Below, piece after piece: positions 38,901 to 46,955 of a stretch of 64,000 nucleotides of DNA (positions are counted from its first letter, which is position 1; each line of letters opens with the position of its first letter). The notes beneath the pieces are model-generated. The model worked only from the letters and a program-made list of their open reading frames with translations. It did no database searches and had not been told where the DNA came from. Position numbers and translations under genes: made by a program. The DNA comes from Clostridia bacterium (GTDB lineage: Bacteria > Bacillota > Clostridia > Oscillospirales > SIG627), in contig JAFWZW010000004.1 in assembly GCA_017517325.1 (NCBI GenBank), positions 1-64,000 on the forward strand, written 5' to 3'.

Positions 38901-40896
38901 TTACCCACGCAGACTGAACGCAATACCAATCCAAGCGGGAAAGGGAATCAAGCACCCCGTCGCCCTCCAAGGTGCAAAGGAGCTTATTCCAATCATTTGC
39001 ATTTTGATAATGGAACAGACACTCTTTTGCCAACGCGGTATGCTCTCTCACGCTTTGCAGGGAGAGCGTTTTGTTATCTGCCTTCAGCTTTTCAAGGAAA
39101 TGGTCTCCCAGCAGCGAATGGACCTCTCGGCGCTCCTGCTCCGAGAGCAAACGATCTACGAATTTTTTTAATTCTTCATTGCGAATATTCCAGTAGTCAC
39201 CCTTGATCATATCAAACTGTTCAAAGAAGCGGCACATCTGTGACCACTGGATCGTAGTACAGGGAGCTGTTTTTTGAGAAAGGAGGAAGCACTCTCTTTC
39301 GGATAAGGAAAGGTTGCAGCCGCGCACCAAGCCCAAAACCGTGCGTACGGTTTGTCTTTCTTCGGCAGAATATTCTTCTATCAGGTATTCATACACGTAT
39401 TGATAAATATCGTTTGCGTCACAAGCCTTGGCGATGACTTCGATCAAACGATCCAAATTATCAAACCTTCCGTAGTTTATCAAAAACAGAACTGCAAAAC
39501 GCAATTGCCCGGGGTATCCGGTTACCACGGAGGAAACCAGCTTTTCAAATTGAGCGGCTGAAAGATTTTTGCCGTAAGCGTGCAGATATTCGCGGATCAA
39601 CTGCTTTGCTTTTTCCTTTTCGAACAGGGGCATTTCTTTCACGTTCCAGCCCAAAAGGCTTGCAGTCTTGACCATTTCATCATCGTTTGTGGTACAGATG
39701 ATGCTGAGTTTGTCGGGCAGAGCGGTTGGGAGCCAGGATAAGAGCTTGCTCTTTTCATCGTCAAGGAGGTTTAAGTCGCCTATCACAACGGTGACCTCTT
39801 CTTTTAATTTCAGCCCCCTGATCCATTTTACAAATGAAGTTCGGAAGCGTTCCCGTTCGGAATCCGTCACGAAATAAAAGTCGGAATTCAGCCCTTTTTT
39901 GGGGGAGCCGTCTGCATTTTGCGCGGCATCCGTCAGCTGAAACGTTGACGAGGAGCCCCGGGCTTGATCCGGAGATCCTACGGTCCCGTCGCGCTCGTTC
40001 AGGCTATTGACGATCTCCCTTGCGATGATCGGCCAATAGGAATAGGAATCGTCTGCCCCGCAATTGATCAGGATCTTGTGACCGTTCAGAGGCTGCCAGG
40101 CAGTTAAAAGTGTGGTTTTTCCCCGCGCACCGTCGCCGTAGATCAAAAGCGGCTTTCTGCTTCCTGACAGATAGGAATGAAGGAAGCTCGTTTTTTCTTC
40201 ACTTTCAATATAGCTTCTTAAAATTTCGCTGTTATACCATTTTCGTCTGACCCCTGTGGTATCCTCGGTTTTGGGGAAATTGGCATCGAGCCAACGCAAG
40301 AGATCGCTCATTACCAGCTCCCCGAAGGCTTCAATGCTGTCGTAATCGGTAGAGGAAACGCTTTCATCCTCCGCAATGCGGGTCTTTAATTCGTTTAATC
40401 GGGCCGCCCCTGCGGAATCCTCCGGCGGTAAGCTTCCGTACAGCTCCTTTGATAACGCATCCGACCGAAAATAAAAGGCGCTGTTGGTGGTTTGGGCATT
40501 CTTGCCGTGGTCAAGCACGGCGTAGAGCATTTCAAGCTCGGTTATGCTGCTGCCCTCTTTTCCCCGAAGCCAAGGAATGGATCTGGAAATATGCTCCGGA
40601 ACGGTCTCCAAAATACTGCCGTAGCGATTTCCGATGATGCCGATAAAGTACGGGCGGCATTTATCGATTTCGCTTAAGCAAATGGGCAATACCTTTCCGT
40701 CAACCTGCTCTTCCCGCGTTATGCCCCATCTGAGATCCACGCTGAAAAAGGATACGCCTCGGTCAGAACAGATCCTGCTTATTTTCGGAGCGATCACTTC
40801 GTTGAAATAGCTTCTTTCCTGATCCATATCCGCAAAGGTTGAGGAGAGAAACACTCGGATCACGGGCGGGGGATTAAATGAAACGCTGCTTGACAT
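35956..40896 (-). CDS. DUF4062-STAND NTPase-TPR protein
   Basis: This is a very large signalling NTPase. An N-terminal DUF4062 domain is seen as VIRVFLSSTFADMDQERSYF (about 12-31), with VDLRWGIT and IGIIGNRYG. The NACHT/STAND module follows, with Walker A LIYGDGARGKTTLL (about 246-259) and a Walker B-like TVVIGDLNLLDDE. A winged-helix-like region follows, then roughly 900 residues of tetratricopeptide-type helices (for example FRRGQYEEAMLIHQKVARIS; MCHYRMARYDESIAIFDKLI). The last 150 residues form a distinct domain. The ATG at 40896 follows AAGGAG by 6 nt; the upstream frame adds 14 residues without a ribosome site. Bacterial STAND proteins with TPR sensors often act in phage defence; a regulatory role is equally possible. 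It lies 75 nt downstream of an AraC gene on the same strand. Confidence 0.8.
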   Translation of the reverse strand: MSSSVSFNPPPVIRVFLSSTFADMDQERSYFNEVIAPKISRICSDRGVSFFSVDLRWGITREEQVDGKVLPICLSEIDKCRPYFIGIIGNRYGSILETVPEHISRSIPWLRGKEGSSITELEMLYAVLDHGKNAQTTNSAFYFRSDALSKELYGSLPPEDSAGAARLNELKTRIAEDESVSSTDYDSIEAFGELVMSDLLRWLDANFPKTEDTTGVRRKWYNSEILRSYIESEEKTSFLHSYLSGSRKPLLIYGDGARGKTTLLTAWQPLNGHKILINCGADDSYSYWPIIAREIVNSLNERDGTVGSPDQARGSSSTFQLTDAAQNADGSPKKGLNSDFYFVTDSERERFRTSFVKWIRGLKLKEEVTVVIGDLNLLDDEKSKLLSWLPTALPDKLSIICTTNDDEMVKTASLLGWNVKEMPLFEKEKAKQLIREYLHAYGKNLSAAQFEKLVSSVVTGYPGQLRFAVLFLINYGRFDNLDRLIEVIAKACDANDIYQYVYEYLIEEYSAEERQTVRTVLGLVRGCNLSLSERECFLLSQKTAPCTTIQWSQMCRFFEQFDMIKGDYWNIRNEELKKFVDRLLSEQERREVHSLLGDHFLEKLKADNKTLSLQSVREHTALAKECLFHYQNANDWNKLLCTLEGDGVLDSLSRLDWYCVQSAWVKLFLHSDQDISESLLRLIESRWQGTEDDKRLALKLGALLKELGFQTRLDELYRIVGEDQNLSSDSAEYTAQMISDAFFPVYNKLYEMKAARDFRGLHRYVTEQLVEKDRFNDGDLCQLLFFKADAEEQLNLVDEGIKTTSDYYLTAIKAGFPKEMLRALSMRGNVLFRRGQYEEAMLIHQKVARISLAEGSLREYLAALNTMGMCHYRMARYDESIAIFDKLISYWKKLSDPYEIGFVTMNRCNALYLGGNRQEALTAAEAFYSQIADDPSLKRVCTSLLGNMGHYASELKLYDKAESYLSTAAAHAKALGLESPLLNAYSALIRLYTASENFIKIIELRKEQMELLWSRRDYASVMDALQKTVEFLLRHKYISQAKGLENHWKERFSAIPDGLKFFVQQVDAHTVDRVKLDKIKEDAVVAKSEGNILREAELYFDLAQMLQSSNKAASTEYLLDAASLYQKAGNEKRYFDCIEHSVILQFDQGTVADEVLCEKILKYAENESINGIVDLWKRLGKGCVTADPSRPSSQTKLQDLYRLIRRLLTHLSRFESLVVSCLGDVSRQIVCACTAEELIEIVNEVPEARKETVVYDFCSVMKENFDQNHAVITRDYLSPESVEKIEFYEKCIAFLEHFENLNAAPIAGNLALVFRRRKDKEKTLYYHSISIKAYEKAEKKRDLLIEMMNMATAYREFGDLDQAIELLRKGLREATLCKEEGMAASIAGNLASVLIKSETDAEQKEILRCFDVEETYFRSVGNERDLAISLLNQIIYLHNKADGAIWKPKLSELSAIVRSNNFKEFMPTLSKLEWIASKDGQASEEEDEAAVRKKMERLLSAGDAYFLRDVKAEGDCYRVVFYPKEEEPSGAEQVHIKYDRASRLQIQVYCAYVPTAYQKENVESVQEYVDWWNKQNKYSMLFNDSKRMLMCGVDLVAQSWEDMTDQFHAFLKLWEVDKTGTQALLSGQSALSLCQGAKLKALHPDE

Positions 40897-40971
40897 TTTT
40901 AAGCTCCTTGTTGATTTTTTTCGGCAGGCAGTCTGCATTCGTTCAACTGCCGTATTTTGTAAGGGGTGACT

Positions 40972-41766
40972 TTACTGCTCGTATTTTCCGTAGGATTCCC
41001 GCAGGTAGCTTCGGGGCGTTTGCCCCATTCTTCGCTTGAAAACGAAGCTGAAGTAGCTTTGGGAGGAAAAGCCGCATTCGTAGGCGATCCCCGTCAGGGA
41101 GGCGTCGGTGGTCTGCAAAAGATGAATGGCTTTTTTGATCCGCTGTTCTTCGATATAGCTATGGAGGGTCTTGCCCGTGGCAGCCTTGAATACGTTGTGA
41201 AAATAAACGGGGCTTAAGGATACCGCACGTGCCACGGTCTCAAGGGAGAGATCCTCCGTGAGATGCTCACGGATATAGCGGATGCCTTCTTCGGCGGCTG
41301 AATCACGGCGGGCGGTGCGGCCGAGGGACCCGGCGGAGGAATCCTTGATGACCGTATAGATCAATTCAAGGAGCAGGCTCTGCACCAGGATCTCTTCCGT
41401 GGGAGAGGGAAAGCTGACGTGCTTGATCAGGCGAGCGAAGAGGCGCTCGTAGGTCTCGCGGCGCTCTGTGGGAATGTAATTTTCCGTTTGAAGCAGGGTG
41501 TCACGCAGGGGACCCTCGGGCAGGGTCATATGCACGTAGTAGCATTTAAAGGGGAATTTCGTGTGCCGAAGCTGGCCGGGCTTTACGGAAATGATCATAT
41601 TGGGGTGGATGGGCGTGGTGTTGGAATCGATATAAGAGGTGCCGCCCCCCTCTATGGGAAGCTCCAATTCAAACTTGGTGGTCCTTCGGTTTTGGCTGAT
41701 CGCAAGGCTTTTTGCGGCGATGCGGGAATCGTAGATGCCCGCAGTTACAAGGGTCGGTAGCTTCAT
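40972..41766 (-). CDS. AraC-family regulator
   Basis: This transcription factor has an N-terminal sugar-sensing cupin-like half (TKFELELPIEGGGTSYIDS...) and a C-terminal double helix-turn-helix: DLSLETVARAVSLSPVYFHNVF and SLTGIAYECGFSSQSYFSFVF, ending GQTPRSYLRE. GGGG lies 6 nt before the ATG at 41766; an upstream TTG adds four residues. It is divergent from the GH16 gene, whose promoter region (41767-41875) contains direct AGTAAGA repeats it may bind, and upstream of the STAND gene. Activation of the GH16 gene in response to a released sugar is the simplest reading. Confidence 0.9.
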   Translation of the reverse strand: MKLPTLVTAGIYDSRIAAKSLAISQNRRTTKFELELPIEGGGTSYIDSNTTPIHPNMIISVKPGQLRHTKFPFKCYYVHMTLPEGPLRDTLLQTENYIPTERRETYERLFARLIKHVSFPSPTEEILVQSLLLELIYTVIKDSSAGSLGRTARRDSAAEEGIRYIREHLTEDLSLETVARAVSLSPVYFHNVFKAATGKTLHSYIEEQRIKKAIHLLQTTDASLTGIAYECGFSSQSYFSFVFKRRMGQTPRSYLRESYGKYEQ

Positions 41767-41810
41767 AATATACCCCAAAAAGTAAGATTTCTAATAAATA
41801 AAGTAAAATA

Positions 41811-41838
41811 TTGATATGAATAGAGTAAGAAATATAAT
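41811..41838 (+). promoter_or_regulatory. Promoter of the GH16 gene
   Basis: TTGATA, a 16-nt spacer and TATAAT. AGTAAGA occurs at 41781 and 41825 on either side, as spaced direct repeats suited to an AraC dimer. Confidence 0.65.
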
Positions 41839-41875
41839 ACAATGAATTTTAGAGATTGTCAATCGGAGGAGTTTT

Positions 41876-42760
41876 ATGAAAAAGTTTGAAGTGAAAGATC
41901 ACGCACCCAGTTTTTTGCCTGAGGACAGTGAATGGACTCTTGCCTGGGCAGACGAATTTGACGGCACCGAGCTTGACCGCAGTAAATGGGGCTTTCGCCT
42001 GAACTACTGGGGTAAGAAGTTTGAGGCTTATACCGATCAGGGCATCGTGGTAAAGGATGGCTGTGTGGAGCTGCATCGCACCGAGGTGGACGGAAGATAC
42101 GTTTCTCCCCAGTTGCAGACCGGCTCCAATTCCTTTGACTTTTTGCTGGAAAAGAGAGAAAACCCCTGGGGGCAGGATGGAATCTGGCCTTTGGGTGAAC
42201 TGGAGCCTCCCAAATTCGCTCACCGCTACGGCTACTTTGAGTGCCGCTGCAAATTTCAGAGGGACCCCGAGACCATGTGGTCTGCTTTCTGGACCCAGTC
42301 TCCCTCCATCGGCGCCCGTTTTGAGCCCGAATGGTGCGGCATCGAAAATGACATTATGGAATATTTCCACGTGGGCAGAGCCCACACCACCAATCTGCTG
42401 GGTGGCTACGGCAAACAGTTCCACCGCTGCGGCAAGGTGAAGTACGACCTGGAGGAGACCGAGGGCGGCTGGCACTATTTCGGTATGGACTGGCGTGAGG
42501 ACGGCTACACCTTCTATTGCGACGGCAAGGAAGTGATGAGTCTCAACGACCACGTTTCCCACGTGCCCCAGTTCATTCTTCTGACCACGGAGGTTCAGGG
42601 CTACCGCTCCGGCCTCAACGGCAACGCAGACGGCAAGTGGAAGCTTCTGGGCGGTAAGGACATCATCGTGGATGAGCCCCCCTTCCGCATCAAAGGCGAA
42701 TTTGAAGACGACGCCTTCATCGTAGACTTCGTCAGAGTCTTTGACCGCGTGAAGAAATAA
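41876..42760 (+). CDS. Glycoside hydrolase family 16 enzyme
   Basis: This is a retaining endo-glycosidase of the beta-jelly-roll GH16 family, which cuts beta-1,3/1,4-glucans or galactans. The 294 residues start with LAWADEFDGTELDRSKWG (about 23-40), the usual first strand. The catalytic motif ExDxxE reads GIENDIMEYF (about 154-163), giving nucleophile and acid/base Glu residues. YGYFECRCKF and HYFGMDWREDGYTFYCDGK are further family strands. There is no signal peptide, so it acts in the cytoplasm or is not secreted by the Sec route, which is unusual for GH16. GGAGGAG lies before the ATG. It is monocistronic with a strong terminator. The substrate class cannot be fixed from the sequence. Confidence 0.92.
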   Translation: MKKFEVKDHAPSFLPEDSEWTLAWADEFDGTELDRSKWGFRLNYWGKKFEAYTDQGIVVKDGCVELHRTEVDGRYVSPQLQTGSNSFDFLLEKRENPWGQDGIWPLGELEPPKFAHRYGYFECRCKFQRDPETMWSAFWTQSPSIGARFEPEWCGIENDIMEYFHVGRAHTTNLLGGYGKQFHRCGKVKYDLEETEGGWHYFGMDWREDGYTFYCDGKEVMSLNDHVSHVPQFILLTTEVQGYRSGLNGNADGKWKLLGGKDIIVDEPPFRIKGEFEDDAFIVDFVRVFDRVKK

Positions 42761-42770
42761 AAACGATACA

Positions 42771-42805
42771 AAAAGGACTATGACGGTTTTCGTCATAGTC
42801 CTTTT
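42771..42805 (+). terminator. Terminator of the GH16 gene
   Basis: AAAAGGACTATGACG-GTTTT-CGTCATAGTCCTTTT followed by TATCC. Confidence 0.9.
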
Positions 42806-42820
42806 TATCCGGGATAAAAA

Positions 42821-42847
42821 AACAGCGGGCGATTTTCGTCCGCTGTT
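42821..42847 (-). terminator. Terminator of the SGNH lipoprotein gene
   Basis: On the minus strand AACAGCGG...CCGCTGTT is followed by TTTTTTTATCC. Confidence 0.85.
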
Positions 42848-42861
42848 TTGCTTGGTGGGTG

Positions 42862-43767
42862 TTACTGTAAGTAATCTTCTGCCATGGCGGAGAGGATGCA
42901 TTCGGCCATGACTTCCATTCCCTTATAGTTGGGGTGGAGCACTTCGTCGCACATATGCTCCGCAAGGTTTCGCCAGGTGATGCCCGTGCCGTTGTAAAGA
43001 TCTACTAAGGTTGCCTGATACTTTTGGGCGATCTCGGCAATGACCGCGTTGGTCTTTACCACTTCCTTGGGGCGAAAGCCGGGGTTATTCATACCGCTGG
43101 AATAAACCAGATCGCAGAGGTATACCTCTGCTTCGGGGTAGGCTTCCTTCATACCGCCGATCATCTTATCGTAGGCGGCTTTAAACGCTTCGGGGGTTAT
43201 GCCCTTTCTAAAATCGTTGATACCAAGATACACCACGATCACGTCGGGCTTTACGCCTTGGTTGTTGTGCAGTTCTTTGGCACGGGCAACGCCACGGTTG
43301 GTCACACGGTCCCCGGACCAGGAATTGTTCACCAGAAGTTCCATGCCCGTTGCGTTGGCTACCTGCATCCACCAGGTTTTATTTACGTCGGTAAAGCCTC
43401 TTTTGTCACCCGTGTAATAAACCTTGTTGCCCCCGATGGTGGCGTTGTAGGCGGTGTTGTTGGAATAGCCCTCGAAGGTGGAAATACTGTCACCGATGAA
43501 GGAGACTTTCTTTCCTTTCAAAACTTCCGCAAGCTTTGCGTTTCTGGCAAGTTTTTCCTCTTCATTCAGGCGCAGAGCGGTAGGGGTCACCTCTTCCGTA
43601 GCCGGCAAGGTCTCCGGCTGGGTCTTGACCTCTTCCGTTTTCGTTTCCACCGTTTGCACCGTCACGGGAGCCTCTTTGGTTTCGGTGGGGCCGAGAACGC
43701 TTTCCCCGGCACAGCCGCCAAGAAGAAGGGAGAGCAAAAGGATCCAGGATAATAATTTCGCTTTCAT
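42862..43767 (-). CDS. SGNH/GDSL-type esterase lipoprotein
   Basis: This is a surface-anchored serine esterase, probably deacetylating sugars or peptidoglycan. A lipoprotein signal (KLLSWILLLSLLLGGC, Cys about 19) is followed by a Thr/Glu-rich linker to about residue 70. The SGNH fold follows: VSFIGDSISTF (block I), NNSWSGDR (block II Gly region), VYLGINDFR (block III Asn), and a C-terminal CDEVLHPN (block V Asp-His). Two adjacent ATG codons are present; AAGGAGG lies 5 nt before the second, so I use 43767 and 301 residues. It is monocistronic. Enzyme specificity is not visible. Confidence 0.88.
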   Translation of the reverse strand: MKAKLLSWILLLSLLLGGCAGESVLGPTETKEAPVTVQTVETKTEEVKTQPETLPATEEVTPTALRLNEEEKLARNAKLAEVLKGKKVSFIGDSISTFEGYSNNTAYNATIGGNKVYYTGDKRGFTDVNKTWWMQVANATGMELLVNNSWSGDRVTNRGVARAKELHNNQGVKPDVIVVYLGINDFRKGITPEAFKAAYDKMIGGMKEAYPEAEVYLCDLVYSSGMNNPGFRPKEVVKTNAVIAEIAQKYQATLVDLYNGTGITWRNLAEHMCDEVLHPNYKGMEVMAECILSAMAEDYLQ

Positions 43768-43910
43768 CATAGCCTCCTTAAAAAGATAGGATCTGCTTTA
43801 TTGTATCACACTTTTATGAACAATCAAACAATAAAGAGAATAAAACCTGTAAAACGATTGAAATGCCCGCGGCTTCTGCGGTATCTTTGAAATTTCCAAA
43901 CGAGTGCTTT

Positions 43911-44102
43911 TTACTCTAATCCCAAAAGATAATCTACGGAAACCCCGTGAAATTTTGCAAGGGCGATGAGCACCTGACTGGGAACGTCAAGCACGCCGTT
44001 TTCATATCGGGAATAGGTGGATTGGGAAAGATTTAACAAATTTGCCATCTGCGTTTGTGAAAGATCTTTATCTTCCCGCAGATCGCGGATTCTTTGATAC
44101 AT
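43911..44102 (-). CDS. Small XRE-family regulator
   Basis: This 63-residue protein consists almost entirely of a helix-turn-helix domain: IRDLREDKDLSQTQMANLLN, then LSQSTYSRYENGVLDVP, ending KFHGVSVDYLLGL. It is divergent from the AbrB-like gene, and the intervening 88 nt carries two 16-nt direct repeats that are good candidates for its binding site. Such minimal XRE proteins usually act as dimers that repress their own promoter. GTGATGAAATATG gives only a weak ribosome site, suggesting low expression. Confidence 0.88.
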   Translation of the reverse strand: MYQRIRDLREDKDLSQTQMANLLNLSQSTYSRYENGVLDVPSQVLIALAKFHGVSVDYLLGLE

Positions 44103-44129
44103 ATTTCATCACCGAGACCATCTTAACTC

Positions 44130-44170
44130 ATGCGAAAATTGCATATTTGCAATTATGCGAAAATTGCATA
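44130..44170. promoter_or_regulatory. Twin operator-like repeats
   Basis: ATGCGAAAATTGCATA occurs at 44130-44145 and again at 44155-44170, 25 nt apart, between the XRE and AbrB-like genes. Confidence 0.6.
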
Positions 44171-44190
44171 AAATGTGGACGGAGGCAGGT

Positions 44191-44424
44191 ATGAAAACAA
44201 AAATTGATTCCGCGGGGCGGATCGGGATCCCCAAAAAGATTCGTTTGCTGTTGCACTGGGAGGCGGGTACTCATCTTGATATTTCTATCAATGCAGATAC
44301 GGGAGAAATGATCTTAAGAAAAACGGAGAAAAGCTGTATTTGCTGTGGTACGAAAAAGAATTTGTTCCATTTGAAGGATGAGGTATACCTCTGTTCCTCT
44401 TGTGCCGAAGAAAAACAAAAATAA
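44191..44424 (+). CDS. AbrB/SpoVT-like regulator with zinc-binding tail
   Basis: This is a swapped-hairpin transition-state regulator. The start at 44191 is supported by GGAGG 5 nt upstream; 12 extra upstream codons overlap the operator repeats and are rejected. The 77 residues read MKTKIDSAGRIGIPKKIRLL, the AbrB N-terminal beta-hairpin domain, then DTGEMILRK. The C-terminal half carries CICCGTKKN...VYLCSSC, two CxxC pairs likely to bind zinc. AbrB proteins with such tails are less common than the plain form. It is followed by a perfect terminator. The targets are unknown. Confidence 0.85.
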   Translation: MKTKIDSAGRIGIPKKIRLLLHWEAGTHLDISINADTGEMILRKTEKSCICCGTKKNLFHLKDEVYLCSSCAEEKQK

Positions 44425-44467
44425 AACGGGACGCAAAAAAGTACAGATCCAAAAATAAAAAACAGAA

Positions 44468-44508
44468 GGGATTCTTTGGAGATTTCTCTCCAAAGAATCC
44501 CGTTTTGA
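44468..44508 (+). terminator. Perfect 15-bp-arm terminator
   Basis: GGGATTCTTTGGAGA-TTTC-TCTCCAAAGAATCCC followed by GTTTTGATT. Confidence 0.9.
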
Positions 44509-44605
44509 TTTCCTTGGTCATTCTCTTTTCAGGTGCACGTAGCGGATACCGCTCACGCAAAAATAAGCGTAGCATAGGGGGAGAAGAGTGAAGAGTGAAG
44601 AGTTT

Positions 44606-45562
44606 TTATGGGATGACAAGACAAAGGGGAGAGGGAACGGGGACGGTGCTTATGAGCTCTTGGGTTTCAAGGGAGATCAGGGAGACGGAGTGGGAGGCTT
44701 CGTTTGCTGCAATGAGAAGATCCCCACAGATGAGAAAATCCCGTGGGCTCGCGCCGTAGGTGGAAAGGTTTTTTTGGAGCGAAAGCGTTCCGTTGGAAAA
44801 ATGCAGAAGGGAAACGGAATCGTGCCCGCGGTTGGAAACGAAGAGCCGATCCCCCATGCAGCGGATGGCCGCGGCGGTGCTTTCACCGTGAAAGGAGGGG
44901 GGGAGGGCGGAGACCGTAGATAAAAGGGTGAGCGCTCCCTTTTCGTACTGCAAAAGGGAAACGGTGGAGGTCAGCTCGTTGGCGCAGAATAGGTGCTTGC
45001 CGTCTTCGTGAAAGGCCAGGTGCCTTGGACCCGCGCCCTTGGGGAGGGAGACCTTCCCTTGGAGGATCAGATCTGCATCGTAAAGGAGGATCTCATCGGT
45101 GCCCAGATCCGTTACGGCAAGGTACGCCCCATCGGGTGTGAAGGAGACGAAATGGGGGTGGGGGGCGCTCTGCCGCCCTTGGTTTACGCTTCTGCCACGG
45201 TGGGTCACGGTTTTTCCGGGTATTTTGATAACGCTTCCCGAGGTGTAATTGACTGCCCAGACCGTTTCGTTTTTCACCGTCAGGTGGCAGGCAACCTGAC
45301 CCTTGGTGGAGCGAATGGCGGCGGGGGGCAGAAGCTGACCGTCTGCGGTGATATCACAAAGTGCAAGACCGCTTTCCTCCGAGCCCTCAAAGGGAGCCCG
45401 CAGAAGAACGTAAAGACGATTTTCCGAAAGGGTCATATACATAGGGCGATCCATAGGGGTAAAGCCCAGCTGCTTCGGCATTTTTCCCTCTTCGATCCCA
45501 TAGCGGTAAACGCCGCCCTCCTTTTTGCAGGAGGCAATGAAAAGCTCAAAGGGAGGGGTCAA
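44606..45562 (-). CDS. Lactonase-family beta-propeller protein
   Basis: This resembles 6-phosphogluconolactonase of the seven-bladed propeller type (YbhE/Pgl), which hydrolyses sugar lactones. Across 318 residues the blade repeats are seen as HFVSFTPDGAYLAVTDLGTD, RHLAFHEDGKHLFCANELTS, CMGDRLFVSNRGHDSVSLLH and CGDLLIAANEASHSVSLISL; the Arg/His residues of the active site are plausible but not proven. It is cytoplasmic. Its start overlaps the SDR stop (ATGA), so it is translated with that gene and may hydrolyse the lactone that the dehydrogenase makes. A sugar-acid route is a reasonable inference. Confidence 0.8.
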   Translation of the reverse strand: MTPPFELFIASCKKEGGVYRYGIEEGKMPKQLGFTPMDRPMYMTLSENRLYVLLRAPFEGSEESGLALCDITADGQLLPPAAIRSTKGQVACHLTVKNETVWAVNYTSGSVIKIPGKTVTHRGRSVNQGRQSAPHPHFVSFTPDGAYLAVTDLGTDEILLYDADLILQGKVSLPKGAGPRHLAFHEDGKHLFCANELTSTVSLLQYEKGALTLLSTVSALPPSFHGESTAAAIRCMGDRLFVSNRGHDSVSLLHFSNGTLSLQKNLSTYGASPRDFLICGDLLIAANEASHSVSLISLETQELISTVPVPSPLCLVIP

Positions 45563-46290
45563 AGCTTCATACCCCCGTCAATATAAAGATCTTCACCCGT
45601 CATATAGCGCCCTGCCTCGGAGCAAAGGAGGAGAAAGGCCCCTGCGCAGTCTGCGGCATCGCCCGCAAAGCCTGTGGGAATCCCCTCCATTACCTTGGCG
45701 GCGTAGGCGGGATCGGAAAGGGCTTCGTCGTTTCGGGGAGTCAGGATCACTCCGGGTGCCACGTTGTTCACGGTAACACCGAAGGGAGCAAACTGCTTGG
45801 CAAGGTTTCTTGCCATATTCTCCTGGGCGGATTTCATAGCGGCGTAGATCAGCATATCCTTATGGGGCTTTTTCTGCTGAACGCTGCCCACGGTGATGAT
45901 CCGTCCCCATTTTTGCTTCAGCATATAGGGGGCGTAGGCTTGGATCAGTTTCAGGGAGGCCGTAAAATCTACGGTGATCTGCCGTTGTGCATCCTCTTCG
46001 GTGATCTGATCCCAAGGGGCGCGGCACTGTATGGAGGCGTTGAGGATGAGAATGTCTACGTCACCCGTTTGCTCATAGAGCCTTTGGGCACAGTCGTCCC
46101 CGGCAAGATCCGCCACTGCAAGGCGGGCGCCTTTGATGCTTGCCGCTGCTCTCTTTGCTTTTTCTTCACGGGCGCCGTGAATATAGACCGTAGCCCCAGC
46201 TTCGTTCAGAGCCTTTGCTACCGCAAGACCGATGCCCTGAGAGCTGCCCGTGATCAGGGCCTTCTTTCCCGTCAGATCCGTTTTCATCAT
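45559..46290 (-). CDS. Short-chain dehydrogenase/reductase
   Basis: This is a classical SDR oxidoreductase. In 243 residues: the cofactor motif TGSSQGIG (about 14-21), ILNASI in place of NNAG (about 82-87), Ser in VGSVQQKKP, and the catalytic pair YAAMK (about 148-152). After the P-G motif (APGVILTPRN) it ends with YIDGGMKL. Residues after strand 2 (HGAREEK) suggest NADP preference, weakly. It sits between the SGNH gene (stop overlaps its ATG) and the lactonase-like gene (ATGA overlap). A sugar or uronate dehydrogenase feeding the lactonase is likely. The start is one of two adjacent ATGs. Confidence 0.9.
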   Translation of the reverse strand: MMKTDLTGKKALITGSSQGIGLAVAKALNEAGATVYIHGAREEKAKRAAASIKGARLAVADLAGDDCAQRLYEQTGDVDILILNASIQCRAPWDQITEEDAQRQITVDFTASLKLIQAYAPYMLKQKWGRIITVGSVQQKKPHKDMLIYAAMKSAQENMARNLAKQFAPFGVTVNNVAPGVILTPRNDEALSDPAYAAKVMEGIPTGFAGDAADCAGAFLLLCSEAGRYMTGEDLYIDGGMKL

Positions 46291-46925
46291 AAGCCTACGA
46301 TGTCCTCCTTTTCTGCAAAGAGCACGTCGTAATCAAGGGCTTTTCCCTTGATCTGCAGGGCATCCTCCAGACAGCGGAGAACCTGATCCGTAATGACGCG
46401 GGTGCCCTCCTTGGTATAGTAATGGGTCTGGTCGGAATGATAGCGCATATGATCCTGCTCCAAAAGGGCGTAAAGATCGTTAACGGTGCCGCCCCTTGCC
46501 AGCACCACCTCACTTGCGGCTTCGTTATAAAGCTCGGTATCGCGGTTGGTGCGCTTGTAGTGATAGGTCTTGAAAAATTCCTCGTTGCAGGGGGTGGAGG
46601 TGGCAAAGATCATTTTTGCCTTGGGAAAGAGGATTTCGATCATATCGCAAATGCGCCCCACGTTTTCACGATAGGTAGCAAGGCTTACCAGATTCTTTCC
46701 GTCGGGCAGGATCATATCGTCCCAAAGCCCTGCGTTCCAGTGGACCAGATCCACGTCATCCCCGCAGCCCATCTCTATTTTCCAGTCGTAAAGGTGTCTT
46801 AAGATCTGGGTGGTAAAACGGTTGTTCTTTTTGGAGTAATATACCTCTGCTACCCCTTCCAGGGCCATTTTTACGTACTTATCGTAGCCAGCACGGATGG
46901 AATCACCGATCAAAACGATTTTCAT
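46287..46925 (-). CDS. Cytoplasmic SGNH-type esterase
   Basis: This 212-residue hydrolase is without a signal peptide. The SGNH blocks are MKIVLIGDSIRAGYDKY (Ser9), WNAGLWDD (block II/III region), IFATSTPCNEE, and the C-terminal HYYTKEGTR (His) with D about three residues before it (SDQTHYY). It would cleave acyl or acetyl groups from sugar substrates after uptake. It is the first gene of the run with SDR and lactonase, starting 30 nt after the GH38-like gene. GGAGAAAACAA gives the ribosome site. It probably belongs to one operon with the GH38-like gene upstream. Confidence 0.82.
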   Translation of the reverse strand: MKIVLIGDSIRAGYDKYVKMALEGVAEVYYSKKNNRFTTQILRHLYDWKIEMGCGDDVDLVHWNAGLWDDMILPDGKNLVSLATYRENVGRICDMIEILFPKAKMIFATSTPCNEEFFKTYHYKRTNRDTELYNEAASEVVLARGGTVNDLYALLEQDHMRYHSDQTHYYTKEGTRVITDQVLRCLEDALQIKGKALDYDVLFAEKEDIVGL

Positions 46926-46955
46926 TTGTTTTCTCCTTTAAAAATAGTATGTTTT

